DNA of 64,000 nt from Pyrenochaeta sp. MPI-SDFR-AT-0127 (Eukaryota; Ascomycota; Dothideomycetes; Pleosporales; Cucurbitariaceae), in assembly GCA_020747015.1 (NCBI GenBank), contig JAGTJM010000073.1, positions 62,001-126,000 of the forward strand, in the 5' to 3' direction. A program made the translations under genes and the position numbers. Below are positions 1 through 9,544 of the stretch, one piece after another; the stretch's first letter is position 1, and each line of letters begins with the position of its first letter. The notes under the pieces are model-generated. The model ran no database searches, had not been told where the DNA came from, and worked only from the letters and a program-made list of their open reading frames with translations.

Positions 1-242
1 GGCCATGCTGAAGGTGTCTTGCGAACTCTTTCGGTCTGCTTTTGCTCGAAAAACTCCTTGATTCTGGGGTTGTGCGGCGTGGAGGAGAACTGCCGTTGAC
101 TAGGTGGGGCTAGCTGGATGTGGTGTACAGCAACAAAGGTAGGTCGAATTCCTGCACTATAGCTGCTGAAAGACTTGATAAGCTGGGCCGTCGCCCGCCC
201 TGAGGCCAATGGTCCCCGTGTTGTGGCTCTGGCGGAGATCAT
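1..242 (-). CDS. Mitochondrially targeted protein, N-terminal part (possible alternative oxidase); cut by window edge
   Basis: An open frame starts at ATG 242-240 and runs without a stop for 80 codons to base 1, so the rest of the gene lies outside the window. The first 50 or so residues are rich in Arg, Ser and Ala and almost free of acidic residues, and end in RQFSSTP, as expected of a mitochondrial presequence. The following segment (PRIKEFFEQ, then VRKTPSAW) resembles the stretch of fungal alternative oxidases just ahead of their conserved AWPHP/VYT region, where the enzyme passes electrons from ubiquinol to oxygen at the inner membrane. The catalytic part is not visible, so that name is only a suggestion. 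Mitochondrial targeting is the firmer inference. Confidence 0.5.
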   Translation of the reverse strand, partial: MISARATTRGPLASGRATAQLIKSFSSYSAGIRPTFVAVHHIQLAPPSQRQFSSTPHNPRIKEFFEQKQTERVRKTPSAW

Positions 243-1377
243 CTGTGGGTGAGTGAAGTGTGTAGGTTCAAGGTTGAGTGGAGAACAAAGGGTGCTGTGT
301 TACTGTGGTGGTGAGTGCTGATGGTAAGCAAGCAGGTAAAACGAGGCACACAATTGTGCTTTATATGATCAAAGGCCATCCATCGGTGACGCCAACGACT
401 AAAAAAAGTCCACCGGCACTACGCTGCCTCGTTCGCGCGTACAGTCATCAAAGGGTGAAGCAGGAATGTGCAGTGGATGCAGACGCCACAGCCGAAGCAC
501 GACAGTTTCGGCGGGCAAATACACGGCGTGTGAGAGGCCGAAAAGGGATACTGATTATTCTCACGGGCGGTAGCAAGGTCTCGTGCAGAGACGAGTTTGA
601 GGCGGGCTGTGCCAGCGTTGTCGTTGTCCAGCTCTGAGGCGCGATAATGCGCCGGGTGGAGTTTGCCCAGCTTTCCGGCATTGGAACGCTGCCCGTTGGC
701 CAAAACCCATGCTGGAGGCGCATCCAGGGCTGCAATGGCACAGTAAAAGAGACATGGGTTGTGATGAGATATGAGAAGACGCCCAGGTCGAGTTTGCCAT
801 GTTAATCTGGCCAGATTCAAGCGTTGTAGGCGCAAGTAGTGTCGTGAAGCAGCCAACTCGGCTTTCCGAAACATGTTCGTCGGTGTCTCGTCGGTCACTC
901 GCGGCTCGCCGTGCTCCACCAGCCCGCATAGGGCTGACCAGCCACAGAGCGTGCTTGGTTGCATCTCCTTGGAGACGCTGTTGCAACATCGGGTCTCCTT
1001 AGGAATCATTGCCCATGTACGGCTCAGCTGAATCCTTTGATTCTTACCAATATCTCTGCCTCCAGGCCTGGATATCTTGACAGTAGAAGTGGTGTGAGGT
1101 GCGCAGCGAATACATGCTTATGTGACCATACCCCTCTGCTTAGAGAGCCGCGGGGCGCTGCTCTAGCCCTTCATGTCGACGGCAGCGCTGTTCTCAAGAG
1201 GTTGGTGATTCGAGGAGGATTATATACGAAGCATGTAATTTGGTTGGATTTAGTTGTTCCATGGCCTGATAAATTAACTGTGCAGTGATTGTAGTCGATA
1301 TGCAGAATCTGCCGCCATTGCCCAGTCCCGTTCGTTTCATGCCCCAGGCAATAACATTGAGCAGCTAGCACATATAT
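243..1377. other. Intergenic region, no gene recognised
   Basis: Several frames stay open here by chance, but none shows a domain, a signal peptide or codon use like the neighbouring genes. The left part should hold the promoter and 5' leader of the truncated mitochondrial gene. The right end is the 3' flank of the acylphosphatase gene. Confidence 0.5.
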
Positions 1378-1786
1378 CTATTGGACTTTGAATCCGCTCT
1401 CGCCAGATTTGGTGGAAATATCAGACTGCTCAACCCCAGAGACTGACGCTGCTGATGGACCCGTGTGCAGATGCTGGACGAATTTCTCAATGGCATCCTC
1501 GCTGCCCTGAGCCTCGCCTTGGACCTGGAGGAGTGAGCAGAGCACCAGGAGGTTGAATGGTAGATCTCGGCGTACTGTGCCATCAGACGCATTGGTGACC
1601 CAGCCAGTGACACCAATACTCTTTGCCTGTCTTCGGGTGGAAGACCTGAAGTTTACGCCTTGCACTTCTCCGCTGACCTTGAACGATATCTGCAAGCTCC
1701 ATGTCAGTCCGGGTACTGCCACCCCTTGGAGCATTACGCACTCGCTTGCTGGACATGCTGGCGGTGGTTGAGAGGAACCGCTTCAT
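1378..1786 (-). CDS. Acylphosphatase
   Basis: Small cytosolic enzyme that hydrolyses acyl phosphates. The gene has three exons, 1742-1786, 1576-1689 and 1378-1524, with introns of 52 and 51 bases, and encodes 101 residues, the usual length of the family. The signature GEVQGVNFR carries the phosphate-binding Arg, and GWVTNASDGTVQG carries the catalytic Asn; the latter is only restored when the second intron is removed. A second Met (MSSKR) follows the first by ten residues and could be the true start. The second intron is a multiple of three with no stop, so its retention would insert 17 residues into the active-site region. Transcribed divergently from the next gene. Confidence 0.85.
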
Positions 1787-2287
1787 TCGCCTGGAGAGTC
1801 GAGTAAGAACCCAACGTGATGGAGTCTGAGCAGCTCTCTACTATGTAGTCACAACCGTCCGCCGTCCCCCAGAAGAAAAAGACCGTCGCCCGACGTCATA
1901 GCCACGACTCTGCAGACGGTACACGCTACTTCGGGAAGGAACCCTGCGACCCAGCGATTGCGGAATGCGGGGCCCAGGGTAAGCGCGACCGCGTCACACC
2001 AGCGACGGCTTCTAAAGTAGCCCAGAAACATTTCCATACATGGCAGACTTCGTTTCCACCTGTATTTTCCTGTTGCAACGTGTCTGTCCGCGACCCTCGG
2101 GCTCGGTGATTGCATGTGGAGTCGGCGATGATGACGCTAGCCTCGCGTCTCAAACTCGCGTTGTTTGTTACAATTTCCGCTCCTGAAACCTAATCAAACC
2201 CCTTTCGACCACCACCGCAGCAACGCCCGCACGCCTTCCATGAGGCTCCACAGCGAACAGCCTTGAGCTTCTGCAACTCTTCCGTAA
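1787..2287. promoter_or_regulatory. Shared intergenic region between divergent genes
   Basis: A 0.5 kb gap between the acylphosphatase gene (-) and the unknown gene at 2288 (+). It must hold both promoters. No TATA box or other defined element was recognised. Confidence 0.35.
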
Positions 2288-3904
2288 ATGCCGGCAATAA
2301 CAAAACACTTGCTTCTGACCTCCAGTCTGTACACTCCCCGCCTCGCACCCCACGCCCCTATCTACACTATGGACACGACACCCTCTCCGCCGCCCGAGCG
2401 AGCCTCCTCACCAGAGGCATGGGCGACGCCGTCGCTCGCTCTCGGCGCAGTACCGAAGCTCGACCGATCCGTCTCGACAGCTTCGTCGGTCTCGTCGGTC
2501 TCAGGTCGATCGGCGAGCTCCAGGCTCTCGGACAGCGGCTTGCCTGGCAGGAGACGAGGATACATGCGGCCTGAGGGCACCCAGTTCTCCCGGTCAGCGA
2601 GGAGCAGGGAAAGCGTGATGAACCTTGGGACCATCGCGCATCTGCAGTACTACTTCGCCAGGACCGGGCTCTTGGATGCAGCGACAGGACGCGTGGCAAA
2701 GTCGCGTAAGCTGGGATCGAGGACACCAAGCGGCACTGAGCGCCCTCTCTCTGGAGCAGAGGGCGATCTTTCGATCCTGCCACCAGCATCGCCGGCATCG
2801 CCAGATGGCACCATGATGGACCACCTGGGAGAAGGCTTCGTCGAATCGCCACTTGACGAAACCGCCTCCATGTCGTGGGAGGACAACGAACCCATGATGC
2901 TTCCGCCCACCGTGAGCACCTACAAGAACAACCCTGTCTACGTGCCTCCGCCCCCTGATATGACCGTCCTTCGTCGAGAACTGCGCGAGTCCCTTGAAGA
3001 AGCCATGAAGCACCTACGAGAGTTGGAGAAGGGCTTTGACAGTGCACAAGCAGACGGAACGGCTGCGGTCAACAGTGGCACCCAGCAAGGATCGAATCGT
3101 GCATCAGGATGGTACCAGGTCCAAGGTCTCAACTTGCTGGATGTCATCACACTGGCGATCAGGGCTGCGAAGAACTACTACACAGCGCACGAGGATCCAC
3201 AACGATTATATTCCATCAAGTCTGAACGTACCATTCGGAGGGAGCTGTACCAAGTGTTGGAGGTGCTGAAGCGCTCAGCTATTCGCAACTTTGCCAACGG
3301 CGTGCAGCCATACGAGGTCACTCAGCTCAAGGAATGGGTGGTTGATATTGGCACGCTCCTCGATACTGAAGAGGAGAAGGAGCGACAAGAGCTTGAAGAA
3401 AGAGACAGTTGGTCATGGCGAGAGGGTGACTGGACTGGGAGAGAGCGAGAGCGGGAGCTGCTGTTCCTGCGATCGTTCGACAGCAGTTCAGACACACTAC
3501 CCGAATGGAGCGACCCCAGTGAGGCTGGGCTCCCGACACCCTTTCTTTCAGCCTTGCAGAATGGGCTGCGACTAGTTCACCTGCACAACAATCTTGTCCG
3601 ACAGTCTCGGCGCCAATTCGAAGAGATCAAACACTACCACACGGACACGGCGAAGCCATATCGATGCGCCGACAATCTGCGGTACTGGATCAAGGCTGCT
3701 GAGCTGCGCTGGGACATCAAGCTGGACGTTGATGTCATGGGCGTCGTTCAGGGCACCGATGCTACGGCGTGGATCAAGCTCGATGCAGCGCTTCTGAAGT
3801 GGTGCAAAGGAGTGCGAGAGGAGATTACGTCGGAGTGGCAGAAGCAAAAGAACCAGATTCGGACGCCAACGCTCCAGATTGACCCAAACTTTGAGGCGTT
3901 GTAG
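2288..3904 (+). CDS. Conserved-looking fungal protein of unknown function
   Basis: An intronless frame of 538 codons. The first 110 residues are low complexity, rich in Ser, Pro and Ala. From about residue 210 the protein becomes charged and helical, with coiled-coil-like stretches (LREL..LEEAMKHLRELEKG, residues 240-260) and a highly acidic and Arg-rich segment (residues 365-395). The C-terminal 150 residues contain several Trp-centred helices (LRYWIKAAELRW). No signal peptide or membrane segment is present, so it is probably intracellular. I do not recognise the family. A second in-frame Met at 2369 (MDTTPSPPP) has an A at -3 and is a better context than the first, so the start may be 27 codons further in. 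Codon use and length argue for a real gene. Confidence 0.8.
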   Translation: MPAITKHLLLTSSLYTPRLAPHAPIYTMDTTPSPPPERASSPEAWATPSLALGAVPKLDRSVSTASSVSSVSGRSASSRLSDSGLPGRRRGYMRPEGTQFSRSARSRESVMNLGTIAHLQYYFARTGLLDAATGRVAKSRKLGSRTPSGTERPLSGAEGDLSILPPASPASPDGTMMDHLGEGFVESPLDETASMSWEDNEPMMLPPTVSTYKNNPVYVPPPPDMTVLRRELRESLEEAMKHLRELEKGFDSAQADGTAAVNSGTQQGSNRASGWYQVQGLNLLDVITLAIRAAKNYYTAHEDPQRLYSIKSERTIRRELYQVLEVLKRSAIRNFANGVQPYEVTQLKEWVVDIGTLLDTEEEKERQELEERDSWSWREGDWTGRERERELLFLRSFDSSSDTLPEWSDPSEAGLPTPFLSALQNGLRLVHLHNNLVRQSRRQFEEIKHYHTDTAKPYRCADNLRYWIKAAELRWDIKLDVDVMGVVQGTDATAWIKLDAALLKWCKGVREEITSEWQKQKNQIRTPTLQIDPNFEAL

Positions 3905-4736
3905 GGAGGTCTCTCTTTTTTTTTGGTTTGTTTGGTGGAACCCCAGACTGTTGATGCATCTCATAACATCCATTTCTTTCGATGTTCATCTTTCCCCCAT
4001 AGCACTATCTAATATGTACGAAGCCCATGCCCCGGATTAAATCACCACTCAGTGTCTGGTTGGAGACCAGCTTATTTCATTGCCCAGAAAGCGCCCATTG
4101 AGGCAATTATAAATAGATACCCCATTAGCAGTAGACGTAGTAATCACCGTGTTGTCAGGATTGTGTGGATTGTGTGGATTATAGGATTGCTCGGATTGCC
4201 AGGATTGCCAGGATTGTCAGGACTGCCAGGAGTGTACGATAGTAAAGAACAGCTTTTGGGTCACATGGCCTACCCAATTAATTCATCGAGGTCTATATGA
4301 GGCGTCTAGCCACCTTCTGGAAGTGATGCCGGGCGCCCACGCGTTTGAGAGGGTGCGGGAATGAGGGTGGGTGGGACAGGGGGAGGCTAACGGCGTGGGA
4401 TTGGCCGAGGGATCGGGGGTATCCGGTGTCAGAAGTATGAACCATGAGTGGAGCGAGGGCTTGAACCAGCACGGTAAGGTAGTGTGTCGCAATGTTAGTT
4501 ACGTTTGTGCTGGCTGTGTCCAAAACTGGCGGGCGATGTTTTGGCTAGGATTGCCCGCACATTTTGATTTGCGCCGCCTACGTCTCTCCTCCTGTCGTGC
4601 CACCCTCTGTGCGAAGACGACGAGAAGAAGAAGAAAAAAAAAAATCTTTTGTTTGACAACAAGCCGGGCGCGTTAAGCCTCTTTGGACGCGACTCGCACA
4701 CACACCGAACGGCTCATCTCCACCGCAAAGCGCATC
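3905..4736. other. Intergenic region
   Basis: It contains the 3' flank of the upstream gene, a short minisatellite (listed separately), an AAG/A-rich tract near 4620-4643 and the 5' leader of the KAR9 gene. No other coding signal was seen. Confidence 0.5.
4151..4230. repeat. Imperfect minisatellite, GGATTG-type units
   Basis: About eight head-to-tail copies of a 9-10 base unit of the form GGATTGCCA or GGATTGTGT, decaying toward the right end. Non-coding, in the 3' flank between two genes on the same strand. Confidence 0.7.
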
Positions 4737-4829
4737 CGTGCATCCAGCACAGCGCATACCTCTCGAGCGTAGCCTCTTTCTGTTGACCGAAGATCGACCT
4801 GAAGCTCTCTCGCGGTCTTTTCAGGAGAC

Positions 4830-4892
4830 ATGTTCAATGAGCCACTCGGCGGCGACGTCCCTAGTCAGCAGCAGCCCCGCGACTGCCGTTGA
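4830..4892 (+). promoter_or_regulatory. Upstream ORF overlapping the KAR9 start
   Basis: An ATG at 4830 opens a 20-codon frame that ends with TGA at 4890-4892. It overlaps the likely KAR9 start at 4837 in another frame. The upstream ATG has G at -3, while the KAR9 ATG has T at -3, so a scanning ribosome may use the upstream one first and lower KAR9 output. This is an inference from sequence only. Confidence 0.4.
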
Positions 4893-7800
4893 GGATCGCC
4901 TGCCAGCGAAGACACCGCCCAAACTCTCGTCGCCTGCATCGTCGGCCGTGTCCATCTCGTCGTCACCGCGCCGGTCCGCCCGCTCCACGCCCCCAGCGGC
5001 CCCCGACAGCAGCAACCCCAGCACCAAGCTCGCGAGAAATGTGGCACCGGGCCTGCTGGCGCGCATGAAATTCCTGAACCTGGCCAACGAGGTCAACAAC
5101 AAGAACGACAACACGGCCATTGGCCGCATCGACGAGCACAAGATCCGCAAGCTCGACGACTTCCACCGCGACCGCAGCTTCAACGTCGAGCGCCGCGGCA
5201 CCGCCTGGAGTGGCATCGGGCCCCAGCCAGAGCCAGAGACGCCCCTCATGCCGCAGCTGACGGGCGAGAGCATCCCCGCCCTGGTCATGGACCCCGACTT
5301 TGAGAGCGACCACAGCAGCGTCGTCAGCACCAGCGACAAGGTCCTGCCCTCCGAGTCCGAGGCCGAGACAGACGACGTCCTGGACATGCAAAAGTACCGC
5401 CTGCCCGACATCACAAAGACCAAGAGCCTCACCCACACCCTGCCACACACCGAGGCAGCCACCACGGGCGTCGACCCTTCACGCCCACCCACGCCCCCGC
5501 CCAAGGACACGCCGCCGCCTCCGCCTGCAGAGGACGTCTTGCTGCCGCCGCCTGCAGAAGCAGACGCAGACGCAGAAGCAGAAGCAGAAGAGGTCTCGGT
5601 GCTCGACGACCACAATGGCATCGATGTCGAGGCCTACTTCCAGCGCCGCCACTTCTCGCGCGCAACCTCCATCTACACCCTCTCCAAGGCCAGCTTCACC
5701 AACCAGATCCAGGGCCTGACCTCGATGAAGCTGCCACCCACCACCATCGCCTCGGAAATCACCGCCCTCCCCTCGTCGACGCTCGCCGGCCGCGCCCTCC
5801 ACAAAGCTGCCAACGACATCCGCCTATGGATGGCCAAGGCAACAGAGGTCCTCAACGGCCTCGACGCCGAAGACGATGTCGAGTGGGCCGCCGCTGCCGG
5901 CCGAGAGGGCCTGGCCGAGGTGGATGCCGCAATAGGCAAGTTCGAGGGCCTCGTCACCGTCTACATCACCGCCATCGAAGACCTCCAGTCGCGCCCAGAT
6001 ATCGCAGCCTTGCCTGCCAAGGACCAGGCAACGCTTGTGAACCAGATGGAGGACATTGTGAGCAACTGGTCGCAGATCAAGCAGACGCTCAAGGGCATCA
6101 AGAACCAGGTCGAGGTCGCCATGGAGTGGGAAGAGCTGTGGAACAACGTCCTCGGCGAGATTGGCCTCGAGGTCGAGAATCTCAGCCGGCTGGTCTTTGA
6201 GATGGAGGAGCGCAGACACCGCGTCATATCCGACTCGGTCGCAGAGGCCCCAGAAAAGTTTGACATTGCCGAGCTCGAGACCATCGTGGAAGAGACACCA
6301 CGGCAGCCCAAGATGCACAATAATCGGTTTAGTATGCCGCCAGCGCTCACGATTCTGTCGCCCATATCGCCCATCCCACAAATCGAGCAGGAGAACTCAC
6401 GACTGCTGGCGCTCTTCGCAAAACTCCAGCCACTACGCGCCTCACTCGACTTCCTGCCCATGCGCCTAGCCTCCTTCAAGATGCGGGCAAACAGCATCTT
6501 CCCCTCCGCTTGTGACGAGCTTACGCGAAGAAAGGAGCAGCTTGAACAGCAGGAAAAGAAGCTCGAGGCAGACGCAGATGCGCTCCGAGAAGAGCTAGGC
6601 GAGGATAAGTGGGTACACAGTTTCCGACAAGCTGGAAGCAAGGCCGTGGCCATGTACGATTCCTGTATGAAGAGCATACAGAGACTACAACAGGCGCTCG
6701 ACGATGGCGACGAGGAGAAGATTGCATCGCGCATTGCGTTCTACAAAGACAAGCGGGACCATTACCCTCCATCGATGAAGCGGGTGCTGGAGCTGATCGA
6801 CATTGAAATGAAATATAGATCCACGGTCAATGGCGAGATTCTGCGGATACAACAAGATGTCAGGACCAAGGTGGCCGATCTAGAGACAGTCACAAGAGAC
6901 ACCGACGCGATCCTGGAGGAGTTTACGGCGTCTCGCAAATTGCGCGACTCGGTGTCCACTGTGCTGTCGGCTCGTACCGAGGCCTCGATATCACACTCGA
7001 ACCTCGACACGCCAAACAGCTCGCCTGCTTCCAGCGTCATTGTGAGTCGCAAGAGCAGTGACTATGGCGCCAGGACCCCTGCTGTCAAAAAGTCTCGTCA
7101 ATCGAGCGTGGCAACATCCAAACCGGCGCCACCCACGAATCGTCGGTACTCCAGCGTACCACTCACTACAACCACTGTCCAGCGCAAGGCACCCCTACCA
7201 CGTCTGGACATGACACCTGCACGCCCCATGTCGTGTACGCCGACCCGCCGCTCGATTACTCCTGTCGCGGAAAGGCCAGCTGTCAAGCCGCGCTGGAACT
7301 CGAGCACAAACATGCGCGACACGGTCGTTGGACACAACTTCAAGCCCATGTCGTTGACGACACCTTCACCGTTCCGTAAAGGCCTAGAGTCTGAAAGATC
7401 GCTGAGGAGCGTCTCCAGCCAATCTGGTATTCCCGTTCGGAGCCCATTGAGCCGCTCATCAGCCCTTTCACCGTCTCTGCCTAGCCGTCCTGCGTCAACG
7501 ACGCCTGCACAACAATCTGCTAGACGCCCGTTGGCAAGCCCTATGCAATCCCCTGCCACACCAACCCGAGGCAAGGCACCTATGCGCTCAACTCCTGGTT
7601 CCTCATCGCAGTTGTCCACAGGTACTCCAGCATCAGGCCGCCGTATGGTCCGCGCAGACGAAGATGGCGAAAACACAGCCAACGAGGAGAGCCCAATCGC
7701 TCGTCGCACCGCACGGCCTGCTAGTGCATTGAACACTCGTCGCAGTAGTCTCCTTCCTACTCCAAAGCAGCGCACTGCATCTGGTTCAAGCACTGCAAGT

Positions 7801-7944
7801 CTAACGACAGCCACTACGCCTGGTCGCAGCAGCAGCAGGCTTGGTAGCATTGACGAGGGGCGGAAGAGCAGGACTGATGACGGACGTACCAGCCGCGTGA
7901 GTGGTCGACAGTCGAGTTTGGGGGAGAGAGCGCCTTGGAGATAG
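4837..7944 (+). CDS. KAR9: KAR9-family spindle-positioning protein
   Basis: KAR9 proteins link microtubule plus ends to the actin and myosin transport system and orient the spindle. This frame encodes 1035 residues from the first in-frame ATG at 4837 and has no intron. Residues about 1-250 are low complexity with an acidic DADAEAEAEE run. The KAR9 core follows at about 290-700: it includes LAGRALHKAANDIRLWMAKA, DDVEWAAAAGREGL, EVAMEWEELWNNVLGEIGLE and LSRLVFEMEERR, which are typical of the filamentous-fungal members. The C-terminal third is basic and rich in Ser, Pro and Thr, as in microtubule-binding tails that recruit EB1-type proteins. The frame continues open upstream to about 4738 but without ATG. 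A short ATG frame overlaps the start. Confidence 0.85.
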   Translation: MSHSAATSLVSSSPATAVEDRLPAKTPPKLSSPASSAVSISSSPRRSARSTPPAAPDSSNPSTKLARNVAPGLLARMKFLNLANEVNNKNDNTAIGRIDEHKIRKLDDFHRDRSFNVERRGTAWSGIGPQPEPETPLMPQLTGESIPALVMDPDFESDHSSVVSTSDKVLPSESEAETDDVLDMQKYRLPDITKTKSLTHTLPHTEAATTGVDPSRPPTPPPKDTPPPPPAEDVLLPPPAEADADAEAEAEEVSVLDDHNGIDVEAYFQRRHFSRATSIYTLSKASFTNQIQGLTSMKLPPTTIASEITALPSSTLAGRALHKAANDIRLWMAKATEVLNGLDAEDDVEWAAAAGREGLAEVDAAIGKFEGLVTVYITAIEDLQSRPDIAALPAKDQATLVNQMEDIVSNWSQIKQTLKGIKNQVEVAMEWEELWNNVLGEIGLEVENLSRLVFEMEERRHRVISDSVAEAPEKFDIAELETIVEETPRQPKMHNNRFSMPPALTILSPISPIPQIEQENSRLLALFAKLQPLRASLDFLPMRLASFKMRANSIFPSACDELTRRKEQLEQQEKKLEADADALREELGEDKWVHSFRQAGSKAVAMYDSCMKSIQRLQQALDDGDEEKIASRIAFYKDKRDHYPPSMKRVLELIDIEMKYRSTVNGEILRIQQDVRTKVADLETVTRDTDAILEEFTASRKLRDSVSTVLSARTEASISHSNLDTPNSSPASSVIVSRKSSDYGARTPAVKKSRQSSVATSKPAPPTNRRYSSVPLTTTTVQRKAPLPRLDMTPARPMSCTPTRRSITPVAERPAVKPRWNSSTNMRDTVVGHNFKPMSLTTPSPFRKGLESERSLRSVSSQSGIPVRSPLSRSSALSPSLPSRPASTTPAQQSARRPLASPMQSPATPTRGKAPMRSTPGSSSQLSTGTPASGRRMVRADEDGENTANEESPIARRTARPASALNTRRSSLLPTPKQRTASGSSTASLTTATTPGRSSSRLGSIDEGRKSRTDDGRTSRVSGRQSSLGERAPWR

Positions 7945-8804
7945 GCTCTCGCAAAGCGGACACACCTGTTAAACACATGAACCGCCCAACGAACGTGAAC
8001 GATCTTGAACACCACCATGGTGTCGCTGTATTCGACATCTTTCTCCACTCTTCATTTCTTCGTCTGGATCCTGGCTTGGTCCCCACCGTTTCTTGATATT
8101 GAGTTTTAGTACCAGTGCGACTTTTTGGCTTCCCAGGTCAAGCAGTCATTTCCCAGCAGGGCTTCGTGCCTAATCAACATAAGCCTACGTGAAGACTGTA
8201 CCTATCTGGAGTTTTATGCGTAGTGAGTTGGGAGGAGAGTATCCTATACCCCGGTGTGATTTTTTTTGGCTGCTTTTTGTTTTTGTGGACACAGTTTGTT
8301 TTTCAGCGCAGCGCCTGTTTAGCGTTTGCATCTACTGTCCTTTGGCGTACGTGCATACATCGAGTCGCAGATTGAACGCATTCGTGCGCGACCGTCTTGT
8401 GCAAGGTCCATAGACGATGAGGGAATGCAGGAAGTAGATGTTCACTGCGCAGATAAGGTAGACTTGATACCAATAGTTATATCAATATATTAGCCATCAT
8501 ATCTATTTTGGTACGTCACATGTAAGGTACGTGAGGTGATATTTGAGTTGAATGTAACTCCTCGCTGCTGCACAAAACTATGTCCACGTTCTTCACATTG
8601 CTGGTGCATTTACAAGGGCAATAGTACTACAAACTCTCCTCAACTCAAACCTTACTGTTCACGAATGACACATAAACATAGTTGGCACGACTGTTTTGTG
8701 AAGATTAGGGACAATCGGGTCATGTCTTTGATGCTTTTGAATACTCAGCACGCCCTCTCCACTTCGATGTCACCACTACCTTATACCCCAGCCCAGGACA
8801 CCCT
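7945..8804. other. Intergenic region between converging genes
   Basis: 3' flanks of KAR9 (+) and the acetyltransferase gene (-). T-rich runs occur around 8260-8300. No gene recognised. Confidence 0.5.
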
Positions 8805-9544
8805 TCATAGGTCCTTAACCAACGTCACAACAACATCATTAACCCCCGTCTCCCCACTTACCCCTCCATCCAACACCTGCTCACAAACTCTAAACCCTAT
8901 CCTCGTATAAAACGCCCGTCCCGCGCTATTCGTCCGCACCATATCAAGATGCACGCCCCCGGCCCCCAACCCCTTAACTGCCTCGAAAAACGCACTAATC
9001 AACACCGTCCCATACCCTTTCCGCTGGTACTCGGGCAATATGTCAATATGCATATGCGCGGGATACTTCTCCAGCGCCTCCGGCCAGGGCAGCAACATGC
9101 TGCATTCCCCGTTGTACAGAGCGTGTCTGAAATTCCTGACCAAGTCTTGCTCCATGGCCGGGTCGTGAGACTTTGTCTCTGGGCGCGGCACAAGCGTGGC
9201 GTCTATGCTTTTGGCAAACGTATTGCGCCATTCCTGTGCGAAGCATCTCGTCTCTGCTGTCCCGATGCAGTACCCGATTACCCGCCCGCTACCGTCGTCC
9301 AGCACCATGCATGTCGACGGCGCTAGCGATACGTATGCTTTGTACCATAAGTACGACCCGATTGTCCGTGCGGGCTCCCAGTCTAGTCCTTGGTCTATCG
9401 TTGTGAAGAACTGGAGTTTTTTTCCCGCTGTTAGAATGGAAGACTGCAATCGCTTTAGTTGGAGTGCTGGGATCGGCGTACCACGTGTAACCCGTTGTCG
9501 AAATCGCGGGATGCGTCGTATACCCGTACAAACGGTGATGCCAT
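8805..9544 (-). CDS. GNAT-family N-acetyltransferase
   Basis: Transfers an acetyl group from acetyl-CoA to an amine; the substrate cannot be told from sequence. Two exons, 9482-9544 and 8805-9410, joined over a 71-base intron (GTACG..CCAG), encode 222 residues. The start MASPFVRVYDASRD lies in exon 1. Exon 2 holds SYLWYKAYVSLAPST, VIGYCIGTAET, and the acetyl-CoA-binding motif A, HIDILPEYQRKGYG (Q/R-x-x-G-x-G/A), followed by the helix LISAFFEAVKGLGA and the C-terminal NSAGRAFYTRIGF. This layout fits the fungal single-domain GNATs. The intron was placed by phase and by family continuity. Confidence 0.85.

Noticed and set aside
278..1009. Overlapping open frames of 97-196 codons on both strands
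   Set aside because: They overlap one another, lack any domain or signal and do not show the codon bias of the real genes nearby.
2367..3047. 226-codon minus-strand frame
   Set aside because: Shadow of the unknown plus-strand gene at 2288; very Arg/Ser-rich with no domain.
4821..5802. Long antisense frames across KAR9, up to 266 codons
   Set aside because: They mirror the codon repeats of the KAR9 coding strand (Ala/Ser runs opposite GC-rich codons) and have no features of their own.
7098..8048. 316-codon minus-strand frame opposite the KAR9 C terminus
   Set aside because: Arg/Leu-rich shadow of the Ser/Thr/Pro-rich tail; it overlaps the sense gene throughout.
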